Shown: piece after piece, positions 26,392 through 35,500 of the stretch | Layout of the letters: each line of letters begins with the position of its first letter | Numbering within the stretch: the stretch's first letter is position 1 | From: RU20A sp042610495 | GTDB taxonomy: Bacteria; Pseudomonadota; Alphaproteobacteria; Rhizobiales; Rhizobiaceae | DNA: 64,000 nt | NCBI RefSeq assembly: GCF_042610495.1 | Contig: NZ_JBHGAP010000001.1 | Span: 558,001-622,000 of the forward strand | Reading direction: 5' to 3' | The notes under the pieces: generated by a model | The model's input: only the letters and a program-made list of their open reading frames with translations | Database searches by the model: none | What the model was told of the DNA's origin: nothing | Made by a program: the position numbers and the translations under genes

Positions 26392-26834
26392 GCCTTGATC
26401 CTCCGGCACAGCCGTTCGAGCGTCTCCAGAAAGGCCGAGCGGTCGCGTGCCGAGAAGGCGGCGTTGTAGCCCTTGCTCTCTCCCGTTTCCCGCAGATGTG
26501 CACCAAGGTCGCGCATCGCCGTCGCCATGCCGATATTCGTCGTGTCGAACACGCGCCCCGTCGGCCCCGTCACCAGCGCTCCCGTCGCCACGCAGCGGCC
26601 GGCAAGCGGAACATCCGCCGTGACAACGATGTCGCCCGTACCTGCGCGTTCGGCAATCCAGTCATCGGCAGCATCGAAGGCCCCGGATACGATCACGTTC
26701 TTCACCATCGGATCGCGCGATGGGCGCAGGCCGGAATTGGCGACGAAGGTCACCGGCAGGCCGTGCCGCTCGGCGACCTTGAGGATTTCCGGCTTCACCG
26801 GACAGGCATCGGCATCGACATAGATTTCGGGCAT
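26388..26834 (-). CDS. YaiI/YqxD family protein (UPF0178)
   Basis: 148-residue PIN-like NYN-type protein of unknown activity. N-terminal YVDADACPVK, the FVANSG strand, VVTADVPLAGRC and RVFDTTNIG mark the family; the Asp residues suggest a metal site. It starts 3 bases after the ParE remnant and overlaps the next gene by 4. Confidence 0.9.
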   Translation of the reverse strand: MPEIYVDADACPVKPEILKVAERHGLPVTFVANSGLRPSRDPMVKNVIVSGAFDAADDWIAERAGTGDIVVTADVPLAGRCVATGALVTGPTGRVFDTTNIGMATAMRDLGAHLRETGESKGYNAAFSARDRSAFLETLERLCRRIKA

Positions 26835-26837
26835 GGG

Positions 26838-27053
26838 TCAATCGTCAAAAAAGCTGGGGTAGTCCCGCGCTGCGTGCAAAAGACGGATGAGTTCGATGCC
26901 GTCGCCGGTCTCGATCGGGCGGTAGATAATCAGATAGCGTCGAAACGAAAAGAGGCGAATGTCCGGGTCGTTGCCAAGGCGCACCGTTGAGGAGTGGCTG
27001 TTCAGCGAGCATGCACGCATCGTTCCAACCGCGCCACCAGCCGGCGAGGTCAT
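26838..27053 (-). pseudogene. Decayed ParE/RelE-family toxin gene
   Basis: The open frame could start at an ATG overlapping the GNAT stop (ATGA) and give 71 residues. Only the C-terminal part (DPDIRLFSFRRYLIIYR, then ELIRLLHAARDY) matches ParE toxins. A neighbouring frame just upstream contains LAEQPLL, a typical ParE segment. Together these point to a frameshift near 26980-26986 plus loss of about the first 30 residues. No antitoxin gene is adjacent. It may still be translated as a small protein, but an active toxin is unlikely. Confidence 0.6.
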
Positions 27054-27514
27054 GTTTGGAACGCCCGCACCATGTCCACATGCGCAATGCCATCCTCGAG
27101 GTATTCCTGCGAAACCGGCTCGAAGCCGAGAGCGCGATAGAAGGTGAGCAGATAGCTCTGGGCGGAAATCTCGATCGCGTGGCCCGCAAAGCGGCGCTCG
27201 CATTCCGCGATCGCCGCCTTCATCAGTGCTTCACCCAGTCTTTGGCCACGATGGTCGGTGGACACCGCAACACGGCCGATGCGCGCGCCTCGTCCGCCCG
27301 CCGGCGCAAACAGCCGCGCGCAGGCGATAGGCGTTCCAGCGGAGAGGAGCCGCAGGTGCAGCGCGTCAATGTCCTTGCCGTCGAGTTCCGGATAGACGCA
27401 GGCCTGCTCGACCACGAAGACATCGACCCTGAGCCTCAGCATGGCGTAGAGATCGACGGCGGAGAAGTCTTCCAGTCTCCGCACGTCGATCTCGTAGGGC
27501 TCGGCGAGCGTCAA
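27050..27514 (-). CDS. GNAT family N-acetyltransferase (ElaA-like)
   Basis: 154 residues with an ElaA-type start (YAMLRLRVDVFVVEQ), the CoA-binding loop RIGRVAVSTDHRGQRLGEAL and the C-terminal YRALGFEP. Substrate unknown. Its start overlaps the dehydrogenase stop by 4 bases, so it is coupled to formaldehyde oxidation genes at least in translation. Confidence 0.9.
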   Translation of the reverse strand: MTLAEPYEIDVRRLEDFSAVDLYAMLRLRVDVFVVEQACVYPELDGKDIDALHLRLLSAGTPIACARLFAPAGGRGARIGRVAVSTDHRGQRLGEALMKAAIAECERRFAGHAIEISAQSYLLTFYRALGFEPVSQEYLEDGIAHVDMVRAFQT

Positions 27515-28638
27515 TAGACGACCACGCTGCGGATCGATTCACCCGCATGCATGAGATCGAAGCCCTTGTTGATGTCCTCGAGCGGCAGAAGGTGGGTAAT
27601 CATCGGATCGATCTCGATCTTGCCCTCCATGTACCAGTCGACGATCTTCGGCACATCGGTGCGGCCACGTGCGCCGCCAAACGCCGTGCCCATCCAGGTA
27701 CGGCCGGTGACGAGCTGGAACGGACGCGTGGAAATTTCCTGGCCCGCACCGGCAACGCCGATAATCACCGACTTGCCCCAGCCGCGATGCGAGGCTTCGA
27801 GCGCCTGGCGCATCACCTTGGTGTTGCCCGTGCAGTCGAATGTATAGTCGGCACCGCCGATCTGGTCGGCTCCGCGCTTCGTCATGTTGACGAGATAGGG
27901 CACGATGTCGCCATCCACTTCCTTGGGGTTGACGAAATGCGTCATGCCGAAGCGTTCGCCCCAGGCCTTCTTCTCGTTGTTCAGATCGACCCCGATGATC
28001 ATGTCGGCGCCGGCGAGGCGCAGGCCCTGGATGACGTTGAGGCCGATACCGCCGAGGCCGAAAACGATGGCGGTCGCGCCGATCTCCACCTTGGCCGTGT
28101 TGATGACGGCCCCGATGCCGGTGGTCACGCCGCAGCCGATGTAGCAGATCTTGTCGAAAGGCGCGTCGGGATTGACCTTGGCGAGCGCGATCTCCGGCAG
28201 CACCGTGTAGTTGGCAAAGGTGGAGCAGCCCATGTAGTGGAAGATCTTGTCCTTGCCGATCGAGAAGCGCGACGTGCCGTCGGGCATCAGGCCCTGGCCC
28301 TGCGTGGCGCGGATGGCGGTGCACAGATTGGTCTTGCGCGACAGGCAGGACGGGCAGGAGCGGCATTCCGGCGTGTAGAGCGGAATGACATGGTCGCCCT
28401 TTTTCAGCGAGGTCACGCCGGGACCGACATCGACCACCACGCCAGCACCCTCATGGCCGAGAATCGCCGGGAAAAGGCCTTCCGGATCGGCGCCCGAAAG
28501 CGTGAACTCGTCCGTGTGGCAAATGCCAGTGGCCTTCACCTCGACCAGCACTTCCCCGGCGCGCGGGCCCTCCAACTGGACCGTCATGACTTCGAGTGGC
28601 TTTCCCGCCTGCACGGCAACGGCTGCACGCACGTCCAT
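27511..28638 (-). CDS. frmA: S-(hydroxymethyl)glutathione dehydrogenase / class III alcohol dehydrogenase
   Basis: Zinc- and NAD-dependent oxidation of S-hydroxymethylglutathione to S-formylglutathione. 375 residues. Catalytic zinc ligands lie in GICHTDEF and GHEGAGVV, structural zinc in CRSCPSCLSRKTNLC, and the Rossmann loop is FGLGGIGLNV. The class III marker region GVAGAGQEISTRPFQLVTGR is intact. It leads a minus-strand run GNAT, ParE remnant, UPF0178, DUF1345, fghA with overlaps or gaps of at most 29 bases. No frmR-type repressor gene is seen next to it. Confidence 0.96.
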   Translation of the reverse strand: MDVRAAVAVQAGKPLEVMTVQLEGPRAGEVLVEVKATGICHTDEFTLSGADPEGLFPAILGHEGAGVVVDVGPGVTSLKKGDHVIPLYTPECRSCPSCLSRKTNLCTAIRATQGQGLMPDGTSRFSIGKDKIFHYMGCSTFANYTVLPEIALAKVNPDAPFDKICYIGCGVTTGIGAVINTAKVEIGATAIVFGLGGIGLNVIQGLRLAGADMIIGVDLNNEKKAWGERFGMTHFVNPKEVDGDIVPYLVNMTKRGADQIGGADYTFDCTGNTKVMRQALEASHRGWGKSVIIGVAGAGQEISTRPFQLVTGRTWMGTAFGGARGRTDVPKIVDWYMEGKIEIDPMITHLLPLEDINKGFDLMHAGESIRSVVVY

Positions 28639-28840
28639 GGATGAACTCCCTTGCTGTCGAACCCGCCCCGCATGTCGGGCAGATCGTTCTTGGTTCGCTA
28701 TTCAATGTGATTCGGTCTGGAAGGGTGCGTCAACCGCCCCAATCAGGCCATCGGTGGTGGACTCTGCATAGGCAGCGGCGCTTCTCAAGCAAAAACTGAA
28801 AGGGTTTTGACCCCGGGCCACGAAGCCGAAGTCTCCCCGG

Positions 28841-29284
28841 TCAGAGCGGCTGTGATCGGGGGGCGTCGAGCCGGGCCAGCCGTTCTTCCATGACCCGGAT
28901 AGCTGCGCCGAGCGCCGCATGTTGCCGCTTCAGCCGCTCAAGGTCACGCTTCAAGGCTGGGATTGCTGCGGCCTCGCTATAGGCCTCGTGGTCTGGATCG
29001 CTGATATCTGCATCGGGCACGTCCGGCCCCATCCCAACCCCCGCAATCAGCCAGGCGGGGGAAACGCCAAGCACGCCGGCGAGCTGGAAAAGGCTCCTGG
29101 TCTGTGGTTCGTCACGATCCGCCTCCCATGAGGCGATCAGGGGTTCGGGTAGTCCCATCCGCTCCGCAAGCGCATCCTGCGAAAGATCCACGGCATCGCG
29201 CGCCCGCCAGATCCGTCCACCAAGCGTATCGTCCTGCCCCCGGGCTTTCAGCCGCCCGAGCATCGTCTCAGCCGACATCCGCAT
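28841..29284 (-). CDS. XRE family transcriptional regulator
   Basis: 147-residue DNA-binding protein. The HTH_3 domain covers about residues 22-82 (ARDAVDLSQDALAERMG, LIASWEADRDEP, LAGVLGVSPAWL). An acidic linker and a C-terminal heptad-rich helix (LKRDLERLKRQHAALGAAIR) suggest dimerisation. Start could be 29284 or 29278. Targets unknown; the gene stands alone between the frmA promoter side and lipB, and I see no clear operator. Confidence 0.88.
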   Translation of the reverse strand: MRMSAETMLGRLKARGQDDTLGGRIWRARDAVDLSQDALAERMGLPEPLIASWEADRDEPQTRSLFQLAGVLGVSPAWLIAGVGMGPDVPDADISDPDHEAYSEAAAIPALKRDLERLKRQHAALGAAIRVMEERLARLDAPRSQPL

Positions 29285-29463
29285 GCGCGTGTCTCCTCTG
29301 ATCGTCGCGATTTGCCGGACCGTTGCGAACCATGCGCACTGTCCGGCAGCGTTTCAACCATAGGCCAAGGCGGGGAAGGAGGGCAGGGCCATCAGCGCCA
29401 TTCAGCACGTCAATCACGCCGCATTCCGGCGATATGGCGTGAGCATCCGCCTCGCTGCGCCTG

Positions 29464-30177
29464 TCATTCAGACTGCGTCGGCCCGAAAACAGTCTCAAAG
29501 GCGGCCCGGATGCGGATGTCCACATCCGGCATCATCACCGGCAATCCCAGATCCACAAGGCTTGTGACACCGAACTCCCGGATGCCGCAGGGCACGATCC
29601 CGGAAAAATGCGTAAGGTCCGGATCGACATTCAACGAAAAGCCGTGAAAGCTGACCCAGCGGCGCAGGCGAATGCCGATGGCCGCGATCTTGTCTTCCGC
29701 CATGCGCCCGTCGGGAAGTGGAGGCTTTTCCGGCCGGCGAACCCAGACGCCGACCCGGTCCTCGCGCCGTTCTCCGGTCACATTCATCGCCGCAAGCGTC
29801 TCGATCACGACAGCCTCCAGCGCCGCCACGAAGGCGCGCACGTCCTGCTGGCGCCGCTTGAGGTCCAGCATGACATAGACCACGCGTTGACCCGGACCGT
29901 GATAGGTATACTCCCCGCCGCGCCCGGTCTGGAACACGGGAAAGCGATCGGGGGAGACGAGATCGCCCGGCTCCGCGCTCGTGCCGGCCGTATAGAGAGG
30001 CGGATGCTCGACAAGCCAGACAAGTTCGTCCGCCCGTCCGGCGGCAATCTCGGCCACCGTCGCCTCCATGGTCGCCACCGCCTCGTCATAGGCCACGAGA
30101 CCGGGCGCAATCCGCCAGCGCGCGGCCGGCGAGCCCTTTGCCGGCCACATCGATCGGATGATCTCGTCTCTCTGCAT
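29464..30177 (-). CDS. lipB: Octanoyl-ACP:protein N-octanoyltransferase
   Basis: Transfers octanoate from acyl carrier protein to lipoyl domains, first step of lipoate synthesis. 237 residues. Catalytic Lys163 (EDKIAAIG) and Cys197 (VPCGI) are present, as are the substrate loops EHPPLYTAG and GRGGEYTYHGPGQ. The start at 30177 fits the family; lipA is not in the window. Confidence 0.95.
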   Translation of the reverse strand: MQRDEIIRSMWPAKGSPAARWRIAPGLVAYDEAVATMEATVAEIAAGRADELVWLVEHPPLYTAGTSAEPGDLVSPDRFPVFQTGRGGEYTYHGPGQRVVYVMLDLKRRQQDVRAFVAALEAVVIETLAAMNVTGERREDRVGVWVRRPEKPPLPDGRMAEDKIAAIGIRLRRWVSFHGFSLNVDPDLTHFSGIVPCGIREFGVTSLVDLGLPVMMPDVDIRIRAAFETVFGPTQSE

Positions 30178-30371
30178 GTCGCTGAACTTCCTGTCGTTTT
30201 ATCCATAGATGGCGTCTTGCGGTGGCCCTGTAAAGCCGCGTCGCCGGCATGGCGCATCGAGCCCGCCGAGAGTTTTTCACAGGCCCGTGTTTTTCTCCTG
30301 TGACGCTCTTGTGTCGCCCGATTCCTTTTGCTACATGCTCGCTCGCCGGCGCAAGTCGGACCTACCACGAT

Positions 30372-30456
30372 GCGGTCGTGGCGGAATTGGTAGACGCGCA
30401 GCGTTGAGGTCGCTGTGGGGCAACCCGTGGAAGTTCGAGTCTTCTCGACCGCACCA
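30372..30456 (+). tRNA. tRNA-Leu (anticodon GAG)
   Basis: 85 bases with a 7-bp acceptor (GCGGTCG with CGACCGC), A discriminator and encoded CCA. The anticodon arm CAGCG-TTGAGGT-CGCTG places GAG at 30406-30408, a long variable arm (TGGGGCAACCCGT region) marks a class II tRNA, and the T arm has GTTCGAGTC. It reads CUC and CUU leucine codons. Confidence 0.96.
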
Positions 30457-30458
30457 AG

Positions 30459-30483
30459 AACCCGGCTTCGGCCGGGTTTTTCT
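30459..30483 (+). terminator. Terminator of tRNA-Leu
   Basis: An 8-bp stem AACCCGGC with a TTCG tetraloop and a T-rich tail, 2 bases after the tRNA CCA end. Confidence 0.85.
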
Positions 30484-30611
30484 TTTTCCGGACAAGGCTT
30501 TGGGCTCTGCTGCGTGGTGCTTGCTCGATTGCCGCGTGTGTCCGTCGCTCGATGCTGCTGCCCGCACTTCGGCGGGGATATGATCAGGCGACGATTGCTC
30601 GTCGCAGACCG

Positions 30612-31202
30612 TCACAAGGCCTCGATATTGACGCCGACGACGAGCACGCCGATACGCTGGCCGCTTTGGGGATCGGTAATGACGAGGCTGACCTGGCTTT
30701 GGTTGACGAGCGCGGAATCATCCCGATCGACCGGCGCAATGAAGCAGTCCGACCGGTTCGCGCCGAAGATTTCCGACCATTTCGGCTCATCGGCCTGCCA
30801 GAAATCGGAGGTTGGCTCGGTGCTCGCACAGATGAACCCCGGTCGCCCGATGACGAACAGCTCGGTGACGACCCCGACATTGTCGGACTGGAAGTCCCGA
30901 AGAATCTTCGCAAGCGGAGAATTCAGCACGCTGTCCAGAAGAGGCCCGCGACCCAGCGCAATCTCGCTGGCCCACTGATTGTCGAGTTCCAGAAGCTGCG
31001 GCCGCGAAAGCATCCCCTGGGATGCGTTACACGCCTTTACGAGATCAGCCATTCGAGACGTATCGCGCCACGGAATGACATGCGCATCAACAAAGGCCTG
31101 GATATGCGTCATGTAATAGGGACGGGCCTGAACGGTGGACGTCAGGCAAAGCCCGGCACCGGCTAGAAGCGCGACAGCGCCGCGCCGCGTAAAGGTGATC
31201 AT
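30612..31202 (-). CDS. Secreted PDC/Cache-like sensor-domain protein
   Basis: 196 residues: a Sec signal peptide (GAVALLAGAGLCL, cleavage near VQA-RP), then a single domain. Segments such as GRPGFICASTEPTSDFWQADEPKW, followed at the end by QVSLVITDPQSGQRIGVLVVGV, resemble the ligand-binding PDC/Cache fold of chemoreceptors and diguanylate cyclases. No membrane helix or output domain follows, so it is a free periplasmic sensor-like module; the partner is unknown. The start at 31202 has GGGGA 5 bases upstream; the frame open to 31259 lacks a signal. Confidence 0.7.
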   Translation of the reverse strand: MITFTRRGAVALLAGAGLCLTSTVQARPYYMTHIQAFVDAHVIPWRDTSRMADLVKACNASQGMLSRPQLLELDNQWASEIALGRGPLLDSVLNSPLAKILRDFQSDNVGVVTELFVIGRPGFICASTEPTSDFWQADEPKWSEIFGANRSDCFIAPVDRDDSALVNQSQVSLVITDPQSGQRIGVLVVGVNIEAL

Positions 31203-31318
31203 GCAATCCCCGTGGTGCCGTTCAAACGTCAATTTAACGTAACGCAAAACGCCCGTCATTCAAGACGGTTGTTTCAAAACGGCACGAACCCGCAAGCGTT
31301 GCGCCTGGCGGAGGCGCT

Positions 31319-31816
31319 TCAGCCCCGCGAGCCCTTGGCGATCGGCTCCTGATAGGTAAAGCCCATGTCCCAGGGGAAATAGATCCAGGTATCCTGGCTT
31401 ACTTCCGTGACAAACGTGTCGATAAGGGGCCGTCCCTTGGGCTTGGCATAGACCGCTGCATAATGGGCCTCGGGCAGGATCTCCCGCACCTTCGCCACGG
31501 TCTTGCCCGTGTCGGTCAGGTCGTCGATGACAAGCACACCCTTGCCGCCATCGGCCTTCAACTCCTCCGCAATGCCCTTCAGCACCACCATGTCGCCCTG
31601 CGACGTATAGTCATGGTAGGAAGCAACGCAGACCGTCTCGATCAGCCGGATGTTCAGCTCCCGGCAGATGATCGCCGCCGGGACGAGGCCACCGCGCGTG
31701 ATGCACACGATCGATTTCCACGCCTGCACATTATCGGCAAGCCGCCAGGCCAGCGCGCGCGCATCCCTGTGAAACTGGTCCCAGGAAACGGGAAAGGCTT
31801 TTTCGGGAAGGGACAT
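31319..31816 (-). CDS. gpt: Xanthine phosphoribosyltransferase
   Basis: Purine salvage enzyme converting xanthine or guanine and PRPP to XMP or GMP. 165 residues with PRPP loop VLVIDDLTDTGKT at 94-106, CITRGGLVPA near 38, and the C-terminal WIYFPWDMG typical of bacterial Gpt. It complements the de novo purine genes later in the window. Confidence 0.95.
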   Translation of the reverse strand: MSLPEKAFPVSWDQFHRDARALAWRLADNVQAWKSIVCITRGGLVPAAIICRELNIRLIETVCVASYHDYTSQGDMVVLKGIAEELKADGGKGVLVIDDLTDTGKTVAKVREILPEAHYAAVYAKPKGRPLIDTFVTEVSQDTWIYFPWDMGFTYQEPIAKGSRG

Positions 31817-32031
31817 GGTCGTCTCCGTATGGTCGTTGTCTCATTTGAAAATCCGAAGGGACATTTGATCCCCTTTGTGGAGATGGATAGCGTGCCCTTC
31901 GTGAAACGCAAGAGAGCGGTTGTGTCTCTCTGTCCAGCAGTTGTCCGCATGAATCGAAACGAAATGGATACGCGGCAGGCCGGAAGACCGTGCCGAATAC
32001 CGCCGCTCCATGACTGTCAGGGTCGAACAGA

Positions 32032-32418
32032 ATGAGCGCAGATCAAAACTCCGGCGGCTGCCTCTGCGGACGCATTCGGTTTTCGGTGAGTGGAAAGCCG
32101 CGCCGCGTCGGCATCTGTCATTGCCTGGACTGCCGCAAGCACCACGGCGCTCTGTTCTTCGCCGCCGCCATATTCCCGCGCTCTGCTGCGGAAATTGATG
32201 GCGAGCCAAAAGTCTTTCGGGGCCGAAACTTCTGCCCCGACTGCGGCTCGTCTGTCTTCGCCCTGACCGACGCCGAGATCGAGGTCCATCTCGGCGCTTT
32301 CGACAACCCTGGTCTCTTTACCCCAACCTACGAACTCTGGACGATCCGGCGCGAGAGCTTTTTGCCGAAATTCTCGGAAGTGAAGAGCTACGAACGGGAT
32401 CGGGACGCGGACGACTGA
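32032..32418 (+). CDS. GFA family zinc protein
   Basis: 128 residues, glutathione-dependent formaldehyde-activating (GFA/Mss4-like) fold. Zinc ligands Cys10, Cys12, Cys29, Cys31, Cys34, Cys68 and Cys71 are all present (CLCG, CHCLDC, CPDCGS). Most members are not proven to act on formaldehyde; distance from the frmA-fghA run gives no positional support for that role. Monocistronic, followed by a strong terminator. Confidence 0.92.
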   Translation: MSADQNSGGCLCGRIRFSVSGKPRRVGICHCLDCRKHHGALFFAAAIFPRSAAEIDGEPKVFRGRNFCPDCGSSVFALTDAEIEVHLGAFDNPGLFTPTYELWTIRRESFLPKFSEVKSYERDRDADD

Positions 32419-32456
32419 ACAGGATGACGGCCGACAAATGGATATCGGTCTTAAAA

Positions 32457-32495
32457 TAAACGCCCGCCGACACGATTGCGCCGGCGGGCGTTTTT
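32457..32495. terminator. Terminator between the convergent GFA and nrdJ genes
   Basis: Stem AAACGCCCGCCG paired with its complement around an 11-12-base loop, followed by five T on the plus strand and A/T-rich sequence on the other side, so it may serve both genes. Confidence 0.8.
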
Positions 32496-32516
32496 GATCC
32501 CTCTGTACCGCCCTTT

Positions 32517-35500
32517 TTAGCTGCAGCCGCTCGTCGCGCCGCAGGTGTCGCACTTCTCGCAGGTGCCGTTGCGCACCATCGTGAAGTTCTGGCACTCAGA
32601 GCACATGTTGCCGGTGTAGCCCTGAGCGATGGAGCGCATGCGGCGCTCGTTTTCCACCTTCTTGGCCTCTGCCTTTGCGCTTGCCGCATCCTCGGCGGCC
32701 TGTTCGGTGAAGAGGGTGGTCAGCGTTGCCGTGTCGGCGTCTTCTGCGGCAATCTCTTCGGCGAGCTCCTTCGCGCGCTCTTCATAATCGCGCTTGAACG
32801 CCACCACCTCGGAGCTGGCAATGACCGTCTCGAGCTTGCGAACCGTATTGCCCGAGATGGCCGTGACGGTCGCACCGCCGCTGGCCTTTGCCGGGCTGGC
32901 GCTGGCGGCACCCCGCGGTTCGGCAGCGGCTGCCGGCGCGCTGGAGACGAGGGTTGGCTTGTAGCCGCGCGTCAGCCCCTTGGAAACGACATCCGCCTTG
33001 CCTTCGGACACGCCACGGCCGAGCGCCGTCGCGGAGAAGTCCGAGGTATCGACATGCGCCAGATCATGACGGCCGAGATAGGAAATCGCCAGCTCGCGGA
33101 ACACATAGTCGAGGATCGAGGTCGCGTTCTTGATCGCGTCGTTGCCCGTCACCATGCCGGCAGGTTCGAACTTGGTGAAGGTGAACGCATCGACATATTC
33201 TTCGAGCGGTACGCCATATTGCAGGCCGAGCGACACGGAGATGGCGAAGTTGTTGATGAAGGCGCGCAGCGCCGAGCCTTCCTTGTTCATGTCGAGGAAG
33301 ATTTCGCCGAGGCGCCCGTCATCATATTCGCCGGTGCGCAGGAAGATGGTGTGGCCGCCGATCTTTGCCTTCTGGGTATAACCCTTGCGGCGGGACGGCA
33401 GCTTTTCCTGGCTGCGGATGACACGCTCGACGACGCGCTCGATGATCTTTTCCGTAACGGTAACGGCCTGGGCGGCCGCCGGCATCTGCATCAGCGTCTC
33501 GACGGCATCCTCGTCCTCCTCGTCCTCGACCAGCGAGGCGTTGAGCGGCTGGGAGAGCTTCGAGCCGTCGCGGTAGAGCGCGTTGGCCTTCAGCGCCAGC
33601 TTCCAGGAAAGCATGTAGGCGTTCTTGCAGTCCTCGACGGTCGCCTCGTTCGGCATGTTGATCGTCTTGGAGATCGCACCCGAGATGAAGGGCTGGGCAG
33701 CCGCCATCATGCGGATGTGGCTCTCGACCGAGAGATAGCGCTTGCCGATCTTGCCGCAGGGATTGGCGCAATCGAAGACCGGCAGGTGTTCCTTCTTCAG
33801 GAACGGCGCGCCTTCGAGCGTCATGGCACCGCAGACATGGATGTTGGCGGCCTCGATGTCCTTCTTCGAGAAGCCGATATGCTCCAGGAGGTTGAAGGAC
33901 ATGTCGGAAAGCTGCTCGTCGGAAACCTTCAGCGTCTCCTTGAGGAAGTCGCCGCCGAGCGTCCACTGGTTGAAGACGAACTTGATGTCGAAGGCAGCCT
34001 TCAGGGCGCCGTTGACGGCTGCGATCTTCTCGTCCGTGAAGCCCTTGGCCTTCAGCGTCGTCGGGTTGATGGCCGGCGCCTGGTTGAGATTGCCATGGCC
34101 GACGGCATAGGCGTCGATCTCGGCGATCTGGCTTTCCGTGTAGCCGAGCGTGCGCAGCGCTTCCGGAACAGCCGCGTTGATGATCTTGAAGTAGCCGCCG
34201 CCGGCCAGCTTCTTGAACTTTACGAGTGCGAAATCGGGCTCGATGCCGGTCGTGTCGCAATCCATGACGAGGCCGATCGTGCCGGTCGGCGCGATCACCG
34301 TCGTCTGGGCGTTGCGGTAGCCGTTCCGTTCGCCAAGCTCCAGCGCCTTGTCCCAGGCGGCCGTGGCATGCGCCACGAGATCCTGGTCCGGGCAATCGCC
34401 ATGGATCAGCGCCACCGGATTGACGGACAGGCCCTCATAGCCGGTCGTCTGGCCATGGGCGGCAAGGCGATGGTTGCGGATGACGCGCAGCATATTGTCG
34501 CGGTTCGGCGCAAACTGCGGGAAGGGGCCGAGTTCGCCGGCGATTTCCGCCGAGGTCGCATAGGCGACACCCGTCATGATGGCGGTCAGGCTGCCTGCAA
34601 TGGCGCGGCCTTCGGCCGAGTCGTAGGGAATGCCGGACGACATCAGCAGGCCGCCGATATTGGCGTAGCCGAGGCCGAGCGTGCGATACTCGTAGGAGAG
34701 TTCGGCAATCTCGCGGGACGGGAACTGCGCCATCATCACGGAGATTTCGAGCACGATCGTCCAAAGACGAACGGCATGTTCGTAATCGCCGATATTGATG
34801 CGCTTCGTCGCTGCGTCCTTGAACTGCAGAAGGTTCAGCGAGGCAAGGTTGCAGGCGGTGTCGTCGAGGAACATGTATTCCGAGCACGGATTGGAGGCGC
34901 GGATCGGGCCGGCCGCCGGGCAGGTGTGCCAGTCGTTCATCGTCGTGTTGAAGTGCAGGCCTGGATCGGCGGATGCCCAGGCGGCATGCGCAATCGATTC
35001 CCAGAGGTCACGGGCCTTCAGCGTCTTCATCACCTTGCCGTCCTTGCGGGCGGTCAGGTTCCAGTCGCCATCGGCTTCGACGGCGCGCAGGAAGTCGTCC
35101 TTGATCGAAACCGAGTTGTTGGAGTTCTGGCCAGACACGGTCAGGTAGGCTTCCGAATCCCAGTCCGTGTCATAGGTCTTGAATTCGATGTCGCGGTAGC
35201 CCTGCTTGGCGAACTGAATGACGCGCTTGATGTAGTTTTCCGGAACCTGGTCCTTCTTGGCGGCGCGGATTTCGCGCTTCAGGGCCGGGTTCTCATTGGG
35301 ATCGAAGCAGGCGTCGTTGTCGGCCGTGCAGTTGACGCAGGCCTTCATGATCGCCTTAAGGTGCCGGGCTACGATCTTGGAACCGGTGACGAGGGCGGCA
35401 ACCTTCTGCTCTTCCTTCACCTTCCAGTTGATGTAGTCCTCGATATCGGGGTGGTCGATATCGACCACGACCATCTTGGCCGCGCGGCGCGTCGTGCCGC

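Noticed and set aside
29285..29463. Small gene between the XRE regulator and lipB
   Set aside because: Open frames exist but none has a ribosome site or recognisable product in this 179-base gap.
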